Origin: Beverwykella pulmonaria
Lineage: Eukaryota > Ascomycota > Dothideomycetes > Pleosporales > Melanommataceae
Direction of reading: 5' to 3'
Assembly (NCBI GenBank): GCA_001599595.1
Contig: BCHH01000006.1
Location: 741,197-805,196, forward strand
DNA length: 64,000 nt
Below are positions 1-9,876 of the stretch, in pieces (position 1 is the first letter of the stretch; the number at the start of each line of letters is the position of its first letter). The notes beneath the pieces are model-generated. The model was not told the DNA's origin. It worked only from the letters and a program-made list of their open reading frames with translations, and ran no database searches. The position numbers and the translations under genes are program-made.

Positions 1-1
1 G

Positions 2-181
2 GTCGACTCGAAGGATCAGGACGGTCGGACGCCGCTCTCGCGGGCAGCCGAGCGAGGGCACGAGGCCGTGGTCAAGCTGCTGCTCGAGACGGGCACTACG
101 GTCAGACGCCGCTCTCGCGGGCAGCTGGGGGAGGGCACGAGGCCGTGGTCAAGCTGCTGCAATCAAGCACTAATTAAATAA
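2..181 (+). pseudogene. 3' end of an ankyrin-repeat gene (NLR-type tail), frame broken
   Basis: The reading frame open from the window edge encodes one good ankyrin unit (DGRTPLSRAAERGHEAVVKL, about residues 7-26) and then a second unit read in the wrong frame. The DNA of unit 2 is still clear: its GQTPLSRAA-type stretch lies in frame 1 and would end at TAA 175-177. Corresponding positions of the two units are 77 nt apart (23 and 100) instead of the 99 nt of a normal unit, so 22 nt are missing. The present frame therefore ends in an unrelated tail at TAA 179-181. The repeats and the downstream UTR resemble the 3' end of the NLR gene at 42.7-43.2 kb, so this is a paralogue's tail. The rest of the gene lies outside the window; it may be a pseudogene or only C-terminally altered. 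Confidence 0.7.
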
Positions 182-1130
182 CTTTCCCTCCTCCCCACCC
201 ACCACCTCACCGCCCGACTTCCTTATATACTTGGTGATAGAATCTACTCGAACATGTCTTTATTTAGAAAGTCATTGCTTTGAAATACTCTTCTAACGTT
301 AGATTTTAAACCAATTCTGCTGTAAACCTACTCTACTAGACACCTCTACTAGATCACATAAGATTATATCTGTACTAGGGAGTGGCGGGATAAAAGCAGC
401 TAGCTATAATGGCGCTAGTATGATTTGGCAATGTGGCTCCGTATAAATCTGAGAGTGTGCAGGGCGGACGCTGATTTCGTTAGTAACCGTACATCTTCGC
501 CACTAGGACGCTCCATGGATGCTGTAAGTCTAACACCTCACTGAGGGCTTTGAGGTGCAGCGATCAACGGTGTGGGGGGATGCCCGGCGCCAAAGGACAC
601 GGTGGAAACAATGAAACTGGGCACGTGATGGCTGATTCTAAAAAAGGAACAATACCCCATAGACGGATGGCTAGAGAAGAGTACCATTCAATACCGCGCT
701 TTGTCAGCCACGCTAATGCACACAAAGGACCACTAAAACATCAAAGGATTTCAAGGTCAATCAGCCGACGGCGAAACTCTCGGAAAGCATCTTCCTCCAG
801 TCAAATTGAACTTCATGGCTTGGAAAAATTTCTTTAATGATCGAGCTCTCTTCTAAAATATCCGAATTTAAGAGAGGTCTTGCATGTCCTGAAAAAACAG
901 GGGTGGATTGATAATTCGGCGATTGACGGCATTGACGAATAGACGTATTGCACGACGACCACGAAGCAAAGCCCAAAGAAAAGCCAGGATCCTAGAGTTA
1001 GATAGCCATAGAATATTTATTTATTAATCAAAGCTCTATACACCTAAAGAACAAGGTTTTAAGATGTCTTTTTTACAAAATCGTCCCGCTACACCGTGCG
1101 TCCCGCGACTCAGGGATAGACCTTACCTAA
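182..1130. other. gene-free AT-rich stretch
   Basis: The first part is the 3' flank of the ankyrin gene and resembles the flank of the NLR at 43.15 kb (TAATTAA followed by CTCC-rich DNA). After that there are only short open frames (for example 550-837) without ATG context, domains or compositional support. I see no convincing gene, RNA gene or terminal repeat here. Confidence 0.5.
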
Positions 1131-1210
1131 AGGTCTTAAGAAGATTTTAACCATGTAATATTATTATCACACGGGTACGGATCCCATCCCCGTCCTTCAT
1201 GCCCATACAC
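1131..1210 (-). repeat. tandem duplicate of the 3' end of the neighbouring RING-like gene
   Basis: Positions 1131-1210 repeat 1231-1310 exactly 100 nt away, with about ten differences that are mostly C to T on the plus strand plus one indel. The block contains the last codons (HMRMKGRG.DPCPCCN region) of the adjacent minus-strand gene, so the gene tail has been duplicated and the outer copy has decayed. Confidence 0.75.
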
Positions 1211-1236
1211 CTTACTGCAGTTTCTATCTAAGGATC

Positions 1237-1977
1237 TCAAGAAGATTTTAACCCTGTAACATCATTGCAACACGGGCACGGATCCCATCCCCGTCCTTTC
1301 ATGCGCATACAGCTCTCACAGCACGTATGATTTCTGCAGACCATCTTTACCATTGTCTCACCATCCCAGTAATCTTCATTACAGTGAATGCAACGAGTGA
1401 CATTACAGTATTTGGAATTTTTCAAGGTATGCAGGAACTCGGAGGTCGCAACACACCAGTGTTCCTTACCCTGCGACCAATCCGTCTTGATCTGGGCTTC
1501 TGAAACAATTTTAAGAATTTCATCCTTTTTACTGGGGTCAGTGAGACTTAATATGTCTCGACGATGATAATCCTCAATGATTCCAGTAAATGTCCGCAAC
1601 TGAGAGTCTTTGTTAGGAAGTGACAATATCATGTCTGCCCGTTCGCGTCTGAGGTGAAGCTCTGAGAGTAGAATAGACCGATATTCATCACTCATGATTT
1701 CAAAAGCATTTTGTTGGATAGGGGCCATAATGCAGTGTTCATTTGTTCGATCTCTTTCAGGACACATTTGGCATGGTTCTGCCTGATGCAGGCTGATGAA
1801 GAAGTTGTAAAGAGGACTGTGGCCACAAAAACGAGTTAGAAACCAGCTACAACCCTGCATCATGAGGAAGACTGGTCGGCCAGCAACATTGTCTTTATAA
1901 ATCGATAACTGCTGGTTCAGATTTTTTGCCTTGAGCCATTGTTCCATAACCTTGGTAGTGAATTCTAATGCCGACAT
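1237..1977 (-). CDS. Cys-rich protein with RING-like C-terminus
   Basis: An intronless frame of 246 codons starts at ATG 1977. I do not recognise a named family. The C-terminus (about residues 195-238) carries paired cysteines in RING-like order: CIHC, then CRNHTCCESC, then CPCC. That could bind two zinc ions and act as an E3 ligase or protein-interaction module. A second Cys/His cluster (CQMCPERDRTNEHC) lies near residue 75. The middle is rich in charged helix-forming residues, and no signal peptide or membrane segment is seen. A decayed copy of the last exon DNA lies immediately downstream (1131-1210). Expression is unproven, but the length and the intact cysteine pattern make a real gene likely. 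Confidence 0.6.
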   Translation of the reverse strand: MSALEFTTKVMEQWLKAKNLNQQLSIYKDNVAGRPVFLMMQGCSWFLTRFCGHSPLYNFFISLHQAEPCQMCPERDRTNEHCIMAPIQQNAFEIMSDEYRSILLSELHLRRERADMILSLPNKDSQLRTFTGIIEDYHRRDILSLTDPSKKDEILKIVSEAQIKTDWSQGKEHWCVATSEFLHTLKNSKYCNVTRCIHCNEDYWDGETMVKMVCRNHTCCESCMRMKGRGWDPCPCCNDVTGLKSS

Positions 1978-2301
1978 GATTGCAATGAACCGAATTATGA
2001 GTGTTTAGTGTAGAGAAAATAATTTCAAAATCGAGATTGTGATATTTAACTTGAAGATAAGAGAACACAACTCTAACATCAAACTTAATATATATTGTTT
2101 AGTTTCTATTTAAAGTAAGAATGGTCAAAATTAATGTTGAGTGCTCAAACAGGTCCCTCTGCGCAATGTCTTTAAGAGGTAGTACGTCAGCTATATTTAG
2201 TTATATATAAGGTGCTCATTTTTGGAATGCTACTAGTTAAGGGTAGTGCAAGGTGTCAATTTCAATTAATCGTATACAAGCATTCAAAGAGAGATATAAC
2301 A

Positions 2302-2901
2302 ATGCGTTTAGCCACTTCCAACTCTAAGCAAATAATGCACATTCTCTTTGTATTCACGATTTTGGGGCTAGCTTCAGCTCGCGAAGTTACAAGTAGTCGT
2401 GAAGCGCTAACATCCCACTCTGCGCCAGCTTCCCTTACAGCAAAGTGGGATGTATCGGCTCTGCCTATATATGCTACAATCAGCATAAAGGTTAATGGGC
2501 TCTTTGGGTCAGCTATCATTCCCCTTAGCAGCACTGAAATTGACACCAACTCGCGTGATCTTGAAAAGCCATCGATATTCCCCTCAAACACTTCAACATG
2601 CTATGGTATTCATGAATCAGCAACTACTTTGCCAGAAATTTCAAGTTCCATATATCTAGCAACATTGGGTATTTCCAGAGCTGTCGCAAATGCAAGCTCC
2701 ATATACCCTACAGCAATCTCGTCGGGCATTTCAAATTTTACGGGCAATGCAAGTACCAGATTCATTCCTGGTGGATCGCTCGCAATACCTAGACCCACAA
2801 ACCTAACTTTTTTCAACAGCGGGGCACTGTCTAATAGAGGCAATGAAAATGCGTTCCTGTCTGCCTTGCTGATTCCTATTGCGTTCCTTTTTTTTCTATA
2901 G
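2302..2901 (+). CDS. secreted, probably GPI-anchored Ser/Thr-rich surface protein
   Basis: The frame is open from 2212, but the ATG at 2302 is chosen because it places a signal peptide (MHILFVFTILGLASA region, residues 12-28) near the N-terminus. The 199-residue product is rich in Ser, Thr, Ala and Ile, has several N-glycosylation sequons (NTS, NAS, NFT, NAS, NLT) and ends in a hydrophobic tail (LSALLIPIAFLFFL) after a small-residue stretch. This is the layout of GPI-anchored fungal cell-wall proteins. There is only one Cys. No domain is recognised; a role at the cell surface is inferred from topology alone. It lies in a relic-rich region, and transcription is unproven. Confidence 0.55.
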   Translation: MRLATSNSKQIMHILFVFTILGLASAREVTSSREALTSHSAPASLTAKWDVSALPIYATISIKVNGLFGSAIIPLSSTEIDTNSRDLEKPSIFPSNTSTCYGIHESATTLPEISSSIYLATLGISRAVANASSIYPTAISSGISNFTGNASTRFIPGGSLAIPRPTNLTFFNSGALSNRGNENAFLSALLIPIAFLFFL

Positions 2902-2924
2902 TTCTTTAACGAGCATCCACCAAT

Positions 2925-3330
2925 AACGGAATAACCCTCGTACTGGAAAATAACGAGGTACTTTCACTTTAAAGTTAGAGGATGTCGGCATGTCCCTTAG
3001 ATTTTATTATTTTCTATCGGAATTTAATACTATGGCTACTTCTTTATCTCTAGTACCCTACTAACATAAAAATTACCTTCGTGTTGATGCCTTCCCGTCT
3101 GTTTTACAAGGTTCGTCAATATAGCGAAGAGAAGCTCAACTTCTCACAGAACCACCACAGCGTATTAACTACTATCGCAACCCATCAAGCGCATCCAGCT
3201 AGGCCTTCAAGTCGAATAGCACCGCTATAGATGTAGTCAGCCGTAAGGCTGTGAGTGGCACTCGATTTATGTGGGGTTTCGACTGCCGATCCTCGCCGAA
3301 GCAACTCTTTACGTCCCTCCGATACGCTGT
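2925..3330 (+). repeat. possible diverged end of a pogo-like transposon
   Basis: The stretch CATCCACC..AATAACGG..CCCTCGTACTGG..GAGGTACTTT is colinear with the left end of the intact element at 19364 (AATCCACCC..GTAGCG..CCACCCGTGCCG..GGGGTACTTT), and AT-rich subterminal DNA follows in both. Divergence is heavy, so this is a weak call. No transposase remains. Confidence 0.35.
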
Positions 3331-3923
3331 ATTTTAATTAGATAATAGGTGGATGTGTGGCTGTGTGGCTCATTCGAAAGCAAGAAGAGCAGACACTCTG
3401 CTGACTGCCTTACTGACAGAGCTGATCAATATCTGCTACCCCCCCGAGTGCTATCTGTGGTAAACTTCTACAAAGGGGTTCCGACATTCTCGCGCACCAG
3501 GACACAGCACGGCTCCCCTAGCTCCTACAACCAAATCTCCTACAAACATACCTCCTAGTGATAAGAGCGGCGACTCGGAGCGTGTGCTAGACTGCGTTTA
3601 GGACCCCACCGTCCTATGATGGCTGGCGACGACACGACGACGATGACGATAACCACCTGTCATTAAGACGGCGAATGACAACGGACAACGGATATGAGAA
3701 GGCATTACCAGGGCAGATACAACATCACGAGCAGGCTCACATCTCATGGCAAAGGCCTGACATCTAATAGCTTTGAAAGGAGCGCATCATAGCAGGCTGT
3801 ACGCTAACTACATCGCCTGGGAAAGATATAAAAGTTCCCTTCTCCATATAAACAGTAACGACAGACTTCTCGTAGATTACTCTGCGCTCCAGCCAGTACT
3901 TAATAAGGTTGTGCCAATATTGT
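3331..3923. other. gene-free stretch
   Basis: Only short overlapping frames on both strands (for example 3349-3558, 3773-3970) without recognisable protein character. No repeat ends or RNA genes are seen. Confidence 0.4.
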
Positions 3924-4088
3924 CTAAGAAGAAGGCGGTGTATTGCAGGCTGTACCACCGCAGTTGGTAGGGTAGTTTTCTTCCTTATAATTCTTTACAC
4001 AGGTCGAGGGATTGGGGCAGGTATATGTTCGTACGTTTCGGGATTTGATGTGACCGCATGCGTAGAAAGTCGTGGTTAAATCACACAT
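3924..4088 (-). CDS. tiny Cys-rich protein
   Basis: The ATG at 4088 opens 54 codons starting MCDLTTTFYACGH, with six cysteines (residues 2, 11, 22, 28, 41, 46). It resembles a loose class of very small fungal proteins beginning MC..TTF.YxCGH whose function is unknown. No signal peptide is present. It could be the first exon of a longer gene or a relic; the confidence is low because of its size. Confidence 0.35.
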   Translation of the reverse strand: MCDLTTTFYACGHIKSRNVRTYTCPNPSTCVKNYKEENYPTNCGGTACNTPPSS

Positions 4089-4341
4089 CCTAAGGAGGTT
4101 TATCACGGGACAAGAGAGGATCTTCTGCAGACTTACCTTGCTAGCTTATGTGTGCTGATGTAGGATTGCGAGTGTGAAGGTGAGCGCAAGAGTTGATAGC
4201 GGCCCTATTCTTATAGGATTGCCCCGCGTCGCCCAACACATATGCCATTACCCGCCACATGTGGCAGAATGTCATCAGCCACAGTCTTGGCGATGGCGAT
4301 ATTGACTCACCGCTCAAGTGAGAAGTGACCAGCATCGCTTC

Positions 4342-4954
4342 ATGGCTCTCAACCTTTTTATTCCGCCCTGCATCCATAAGAGGCCTTATCATCTTCATCC
4401 TCCACCTCTAGAGAAGCCATTGAGAATTCAGATACACGGACCACTAGAGTCTATACAGAAACTTCTTCCTAACGTACCTTGGCACCCGATTGGGCCCTTT
4501 CCCCAGCCAGGAGGGCGGGCTCTTGCATGCCTTGTACACCAGGCGTTATATGGAGAATATAACCTTTCTGAAGGTGATCTGCCTATACGAGACGAGTATT
4601 TAGCATGGGCAATGGACGGAAGACGGCCATTAGAGTAAGCAGCATTGCCGAAAAACGCTGCATCGTACTAATTTTTGTCGCTTTAGCTACATTGACTACT
4701 ACGGAGTTACCTTTGACCATCTCGTCCCAGCCGATGACCTAAACCCAGAAGTGCTAGCTATCAGCATCATCGAAGTAGATAACGACGAAGGCGCATTTGC
4801 CAACAAGTACCTCTTGTTCTCGGTAGATCCGACAGAATACACGGGGAAGAAAGTCCTCGCTGTACCAAGATGTTGTCAGCACAAGAAAGGCACGCAGGAC
4901 CAAAGGAGAATAAACGGCGAGGTAGCTGAGAGGGATAGCAAGATCCGGGGATAA
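4342..4954 (+). CDS. hypothetical protein, two exons
   Basis: Exons 4342-4634 and 4687-4954 join across a 52-nt intron (GTAAGC donor, TACTAAT branch, TTTAG acceptor; phase 2), giving 186 residues. The junction reads RRPLDYIDYYGVTFDHL, which flows as one domain. Exon 1 holds a Pro/Leu-rich start followed by LACLVHQALYGEYNLSEGDL; exon 2 holds the acidic segment ISIIEVDNDEGAFANKYLLF. The composition and the clean junction look like a conserved fungal protein of unknown function. The frame is open upstream to 4318 without ATG, so a 5' exon may be missing. The tail after residue 165 is low in structure and may be degenerate. Confidence 0.5.
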
Positions 4955-5231
4955 CTGTGGACTTTGCGCTATCTGCGCCTGTACCGTTAGCACGGGGGTC
5001 GCGATCTTACAATAACGAGCTCAAGATAGCCGTCGCGAAGGTGCGCACAATCACAGCGGGCAGATAATGCATAACAAGGGCAGACGCAATAACAGCAACA
5101 CGATGCCAAGGCAGTAGGCATAATAGACAGAAATGGTCATCGTATAGCATAAGCCTGTCACTTTTAATTATATAGGTCGCAGCCTGCGCGAGCCTGCGCG
5201 AGCCTAAGCAAGTCATTTCCCGAACCCTCCA

Positions 5232-5560
5232 CTACCATATGCATGCCACTGGCGCTTTATAAGGGTGTGCTGCACTCTCTTCCTCTGTAGCTTGTGTTCC
5301 GCTTATCTGTACCACTGAGGTCTCTTCTGCCTCTTGGGTAGCGCGTTTACGCTTCTTACGTCTCCTCTTCTCTGGGGTGGCTTCTTCTGCCTCTACCGCA
5401 ACCTTCTTCGGCCGACCACGTTTTCTCTTGCTTTTTGCTTCTTTAGCCGCGTCTTGCTCAGCACGTTTCACTCGTGACGCTTCGATGTCCTCATAGGTCA
5501 TCACCCTCGCTTCGTGATGTGACGAAGTAATATCCCTCACCACGTAGCGAGAAGTACTCC
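5232..5560 (-). mobile_element. C-terminal fragment of a pogo/Fot1-type transposase
   Basis: The minus frame encodes VMTYEDIEASRVKRAEQD, then Lys/Arg-rich blocks (KRKRGRPKK, KRRRKKRKR) and a PYKAPVACIW end. The order YED(L/I)E-RxKRA, basic tract, APVAxx(Y/W)-stop is the characteristic C-terminus of fungal pogo-like DDE transposases, which mobilise TA-flanked elements. The catalytic DDE part is absent; about 110 residues remain. Terminal repeats belonging to this copy are not seen. It is not needed by the host and is a relic. Confidence 0.6.
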
Positions 5561-5711
5561 GTAGCGAGAAAATCACAGGTACTTAGACTGCAAAGTAGTA
5601 GACTTTTATCCACATCTATCTCTCACGCATCATCATCAGGGAAGTAGGTGTTTATCTTGTTTGTAACGCTTGATTTGGGGGCAGCTCTCAAAGTCGAGTC
5701 TCGTGCTAACG

Positions 5712-5890
5712 TCCCTCCATGTAAAGCGAAAAACCACCCTACTGAAAATTTACAGCTATACTTGGACTTTGCAGGACTATAACTCTTGCACATATCAAAC
5801 TTAATAAGAAATACATATAAATAGTATCATATAGCTATTTCCTAAATGGGAGTCCTTTACTTGCTTAAATTACGCTTATAGTGCCTCATT
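5712..5890 (+). repeat. left-end remnant of a second pogo-like element
   Basis: From 5722 the sequence AAGCGAAAAACCACCCT followed by ACTTGGACTTTGC, ACTCTTGCACATATC, ATACATAAATA and GGGAGTCCTT matches in order the left subterminal 150 nt of the element at 19364. The extreme terminus is damaged and no right end is visible nearby. Confidence 0.55.
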
Positions 5891-6503
5891 CCATGTAGAA
5901 TGTTCTCAAAGTTGCACTAAGATAAATAATCTAAGTACATATAGGGAGATTAAATAAAACATATAGTTATCGAAAATATAATTCCTACTATTACTTAGAT
6001 AACATGCTTCAATGCGTTACTATTCCTCAAACGAACTATGGAATTGGCTGGTGACTTCAGACTGTGGTGATGGTGCAGCGGACCTTTTAAAGGGCATGCG
6101 AGAGAGCTGAGGAGGCTTGAAAAACTCTACTGCAACCGCCTTTTCTTCTTCGACTATAGAATCATCTTCAAAGCTATCTTGTCTGTGAAATGGAGAAGAA
6201 GTGTCCATTCTCGGTCGTAGAAGGATAAGGCTAATAAGACACATTGGTAATTTGATAAACTGTGGGCTTGAATTTGAAGTAGCAAGTGGCAGCCTCTTGA
6301 GCAAGAATATATAGCCAATACGAAATCTATAATTAGAACTAAGCCTAAAAGTGCCCCGTTAGGTAAAACCAAAAGGCGGCACTGGGAACCAGAACCGAGC
6401 GCGAAAGCAGAAGTCCCAAATAGAAATGACTCCCCCGTCCTCAGCAAAAAAGGCTATTTATTAGCGTTTCCCTTGCCTAGTTATCACAAAAACAAAGCGA
6501 ATA
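5891..6503. other. no confident gene; two minus-strand open frames
   Basis: A 62-codon minus frame from ATG 6207 (MDTSSPFHRQDSFEDDS) is acidic and ends at 6020. An overlapping frame at 6447-6154 is hydrophobic. They could be exons of one small membrane protein, but I found no consistent splice pair, so neither is called as a gene. Confidence 0.3.
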
Positions 6504-6815
6504 ATGGAAGATTTCTCAATTGAATCTCTGATACAGAAAGTGGAGGAATTTCAGCAAAGAGATCAACTGGAAACTATTGAAACGTTGAGTAAAGAGAATT
6601 GCAACCTTCAACAGCGCATTTTAAGTTACCGTAAACATTCATGTCTGGTCATCGACATCCTTGAAAACACATTTAGAGGATTGTTAAAAATGAGAGAGGC
6701 ACTTGAAAAATGTCAGAATCAGGGGAGGAATGTCGAAGAAGCTTGTCTTCTATTCAAGGGACTAGAATACGGTGTAGACAGAGATTATAAATTAGCCCGT
6801 GAGTTTAATATATAG
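6504..6815 (+). CDS. small coiled-coil protein 1
   Basis: An intronless 103-residue protein from ATG 6504. Nearly the whole length is heptad-like and charged (VEEFQQRDQLETIETLSKEN, residues 13-32, and LKMREALEKCQ around residues 60-70), so an elongated dimeric coiled coil is predicted. No catalytic motif, signal peptide or membrane segment. It is the first of six small coiled-coil genes between 6.5 and 10.8 kb. Function unknown; protein-protein scaffolding is inferred only from the fold. Confidence 0.55.
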   Translation: MEDFSIESLIQKVEEFQQRDQLETIETLSKENCNLQQRILSYRKHSCLVIDILENTFRGLLKMREALEKCQNQGRNVEEACLLFKGLEYGVDRDYKLAREFNI

Positions 6816-7005
6816 GTACGGAAAGTATAATTAAATCTACTATGCTCCCTTCCTCCTGGGGCTTTTTGTACCAGCTGTAAAGAAATTGCAATTTTACTCT
6901 GCTTTGGGTTTCGCTGTGCTCTGCATATCCTTCGCGAGGTCCTCCGCTTTTCGTGTAAACTCTTCAGACCATGTTTGAAATTCTCCAATTATATCTGCAA
7001 CAGAT

Positions 7006-7428
7006 CTATACTAATTTAGTATTCGAGATGACGTATTGTAAATGATAGTAATACCTCATTTGCTCTTCAATTATCGCCAATCTCTCTTCTAAGCTCTTCA
7101 TTCTTCTTTCGATGCTTTCGCATGGTAGAGGTTGGTTTGTTTGAGCTCCAACACACTGCGATTGGGTCACAGGCTCGGAATACTGTATGTTGCCGGTGGT
7201 CTGCGATTCGTACATCCCGACCGGATATTGCTGCTGATAATCCCCCAACATTCCAGCATAACCCACATACTCTCCCTGCGACCAACTAAAGTTTGCTGGA
7301 TCAATTGGGTTGAACATAAAGTCTAAGAACACCTGCGAGTTGGGATCGGTGGTAAACTGTTGTAAAGTGTCCATTCCGTAATAGGGGCCATTGTGAGGGC
7401 ACAAAATAAGGGTGTTTGGGGAAGACAT
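7006..7428 (-). CDS. small protein with C-terminal coiled coil (2)
   Basis: The ATG at 7428 opens 140 codons without intron. The N-terminal two thirds are Asn/Gln/Tyr/Pro-rich and probably disordered (residues 15-95), followed by a short coiled coil at residues 105-130 (SIERRMKSLEERLAIIEEQM) and a Tyr-rich end. A low-complexity arm plus an oligomerisation helix is a common layout for transcription cofactors or condensate proteins, but no family is recognised. Transcribed convergently with the gene at 6504. Confidence 0.5.
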   Translation of the reverse strand: MSSPNTLILCPHNGPYYGMDTLQQFTTDPNSQVFLDFMFNPIDPANFSWSQGEYVGYAGMLGDYQQQYPVGMYESQTTGNIQYSEPVTQSQCVGAQTNQPLPCESIERRMKSLEERLAIIEEQMRYYYHLQYVISNTKLV

Positions 7429-7765
7429 GCTTTTTTCAGCTGTTGCGTGCCTTCGCAGGCCTTGAGTTTAGAGGATAGTGTAATAGAATGTGGAAGTAAT
7501 ATGCTGAGGAAAGAAAGTGAAGATAGAAATGGAGTGATAGTGAGATGGAGCAGAGATTAAGTATTATAGTCTTACGAAAATAATGCACGTTTACTCAAGA
7601 TCTGATCTCCTCGATGTTTCATATGTGGGGCATTAGCCCGTGTTTTAGAAAACGTTCCCCCCCTTGTGTAAGCCCAAGCTTTTGAATCTTAGCCACTTCA
7701 CTGTTTCATGTCCCTGGCGCAATAATCCAATGTTTATAAATAGTTTTTCTCTGAATATGAATCCC

Positions 7766-8017
7766 TCATTCCCGTAAGAGTGCTACAATTTCATCGAGTG
7801 ATCTCAACCTGTTACTACGTTTGAATTACGGGTACAAATCATCTGTTTCCCGCTCATTGCGCACTTCGCTTGTAAATTGCATGTCCTCCCTTCTCCTAGC
7901 GGACGTCAAGAAATGATTTTGTAAGTTCCTGTGTGCGACTAATTTACGGAGACAGTCTCTATCTCGACGGAGCTTTTTGATAACTTCTTTTTGGAGGAAA
8001 CCTTGGGAATGCAACAT
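7766..8017 (-). pseudogene. coiled-coil gene fragment with premature stop (3)
   Basis: The minus frame from 8017 encodes a basic coiled coil (KEVIKKLRRDRDCLRKL, about residues 11-27) and stops at TAA 7828-7826. The same frame then continues without a break for 19 further coiled-coil-like codons (RLRSLDEIVALLRE) to a second stop at 7766. The stop could be a former CAA changed by one C-to-T transition. Upstream minus-strand DNA (8102-7990) contains ATG-led coding-like sequence (MTCFTSSKELNDKDS) that may be an earlier exon. Reads as a decayed member of the neighbouring coiled-coil gene group. Confidence 0.35.
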
Positions 8018-8495
8018 ATTGCACGCTGTGTGGTGAGCTGTTCAGTGGAGTCTTTGTCGTTAAGCTCCTTCGACGAGGTAAAGCAGGTCATGTACTTCAC
8101 TGCTGGGGGACTAGAGCTGCATCAATTGCAACATCCATCGAGACCATGTGATGAAAAGACCTAAAATTGTGAGCTTGGAGAGATTTGGAAATATAGCGAA
8201 ACAGCGATTGCACAATTTTGGTGCTAAAGATGACGTGAACAGCACATCGTGAAAGGATATGCCATATATCGGTAACTTCTCCTGCATCGACCCCTTAAGC
8301 CTAAGAATAATCCGTTCCTCAAAATACAATCTAATTTATAAATAGGATTTTCAATAATAATTATGCGCAGATCTGCAGGTATAAATATTCACTATCGGTC
8401 CCCAAAGAAGAACCACATATCAAAGCTACTTCTTAAGCCCAACCACTCCAATAGACAGAAGAATCAAGCTAGCTTCGACCAACTCTCCAAAACAA

Positions 8496-9268
8496 ATGGC
8501 ATCCCAATCAGTTGTTCAGAGCAGTGAGCGAGATACAGTATCCGTAAGGTCTTTGCTGCTGAGATAGTTTTCCAACTAACTTTCCTTTAGGGAATCTGCG
8601 TTGAAAGACATAGTTCGGAAGGTCTAGATGAAGATCGAGTTTGCACAGATCAACACCTTGTTTCCATTGATCAAAGACTCTATAACGCCAGTGGAGCCTT
8701 AGAGAGCTGCCGTAAAGACGTTTTCAAGTTTCGGGGTCTACTGGACCGCTTGCAGAAGCGATGTACGATGTTCGAGCAAGCATACAAGGAAGAGCAACGA
8801 CGCAATCGCTATGCTTCTCAAAACTACCAGATTCTGTATTCTCAACACGAAACCGCTATTAAAGATATTGCCGAGTTGGCGGGAAGGAACCGGTCGATGC
8901 AGAAAGACTTGGAAGATGCGCAAACGAATGCCTTCGCTCAGGAATCAGTTGTATATGGGTACGAACAACACATTGCAGCTGCTCAATTGTTGGAAAAAAA
9001 GAAAGAGGAACTTGAACTTCGGGTCAAGGAGTTGGAGAAAGAAAACGCTGATTTGAATGATACTTTAGCGAGTGCTATGAGTCTTGTGCTCGGAGTAGAG
9101 CAAAATATTACCCAAGGCAAAAGTATCAATTGCACGGCGGAGAGTGCGTCAGAGCCTAGTGAACAACCTTCAACAACTACCAAAAGACCAAGGGAAAATG
9201 ACAATGAAGCGGTCCCAAAGTATCCAAAGGAGGTCACAAAGAAGACCCGAAGAAGAAATGTTCGATAG
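8496..9268 (+). CDS. coiled-coil protein with basic nuclear-type tail (4)
   Basis: Exons 8496-8543 and 8591-9268 join in phase 0 over a 47-nt intron (GTAAGG, CTAAC branch, TTTAG). The product is 241 residues. Exon 1 is only 16 codons (MASQSVVQSS...) and exon 2 starts GICVERHSSEG. Residues about 55-185 form a long coiled coil (LLEKKKEELELRVKELEKEN near 150-170). The C-terminus is Ser/Thr/Pro-rich and ends in basic clusters (KRPREN, KKTRRRNVR) that could be a nuclear signal. The gene shares its unusual architecture (tiny exon 1, phase-0 intron, exon 2 starting Gly-Ile) with the gene at 10074, so the two look like ancient paralogues. Confidence 0.65.
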
Positions 9269-9552
9269 AGGGCCGTGTTACTAAGTGGGGTTATATTTGC
9301 TATTGGATTGGGGGTCACATTTGGATTTTTTGTAGTTAGTAAACAGTATACGTTGTGCTAAATTTGAAATTAAGTGTTACTAAAAATTCTTGCAAAGTGG
9401 ACGTAGGCGCGGAAGCACGAGGAGCCTAATTTAGTTGACTAAATTAATTTTAAATTGGCTACAAAAGTGACCCTGATCCCGATATTTGGCTGAACTAAGC
9501 CAGGAGAATTTAAAAGAGGCCATAGCCGTTCGTACCGTTAGATACTAAAATC

Positions 9553-9876
9553 ATGCTTAACTCCAAGCCAACCAATGTGCCTCTAAGCTGCAATGAGTCT
9601 CTCCAGAATGTTAGAAATTCTCGCAAGGGGGAATCAACAAGACATGCAGTATCAAACAGAGTGTCTATACCGGATTTCTCGCAGCTCATCGAGCAAATGA
9701 CATGGGAAAATAAAGTGCTACGACATGAGCTTGAGCACGAGCGAGAGAAATATCGCGCCGGCTATCGAGCGAGGATGCACATTGCAGGTGAAGCAAGCAG
9801 GGTAGTCAAATCGTTGCAGCAAGCGCTTAGAAATTTAGAAGAGCTAAATAAAGAAATCGAAGAGGATACAAAGTAA
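9553..9876 (+). CDS. small coiled-coil protein (5)
   Basis: An intronless frame of 107 residues from ATG 9553. The first 45 residues are polar and probably flexible. Residues 46-107 are a continuous coiled coil with the segment LIEQMTWENKVLRHELEHER followed by SLQQALRNLEELNKEIEED. There are no cysteine pairs or signals. Same strand as, and lying between, the two spliced coiled-coil genes (8496 and 10074). Function unknown. Confidence 0.55.
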   Translation: MLNSKPTNVPLSCNESLQNVRNSRKGESTRHAVSNRVSIPDFSQLIEQMTWENKVLRHELEHEREKYRAGYRARMHIAGEASRVVKSLQQALRNLEELNKEIEEDTK

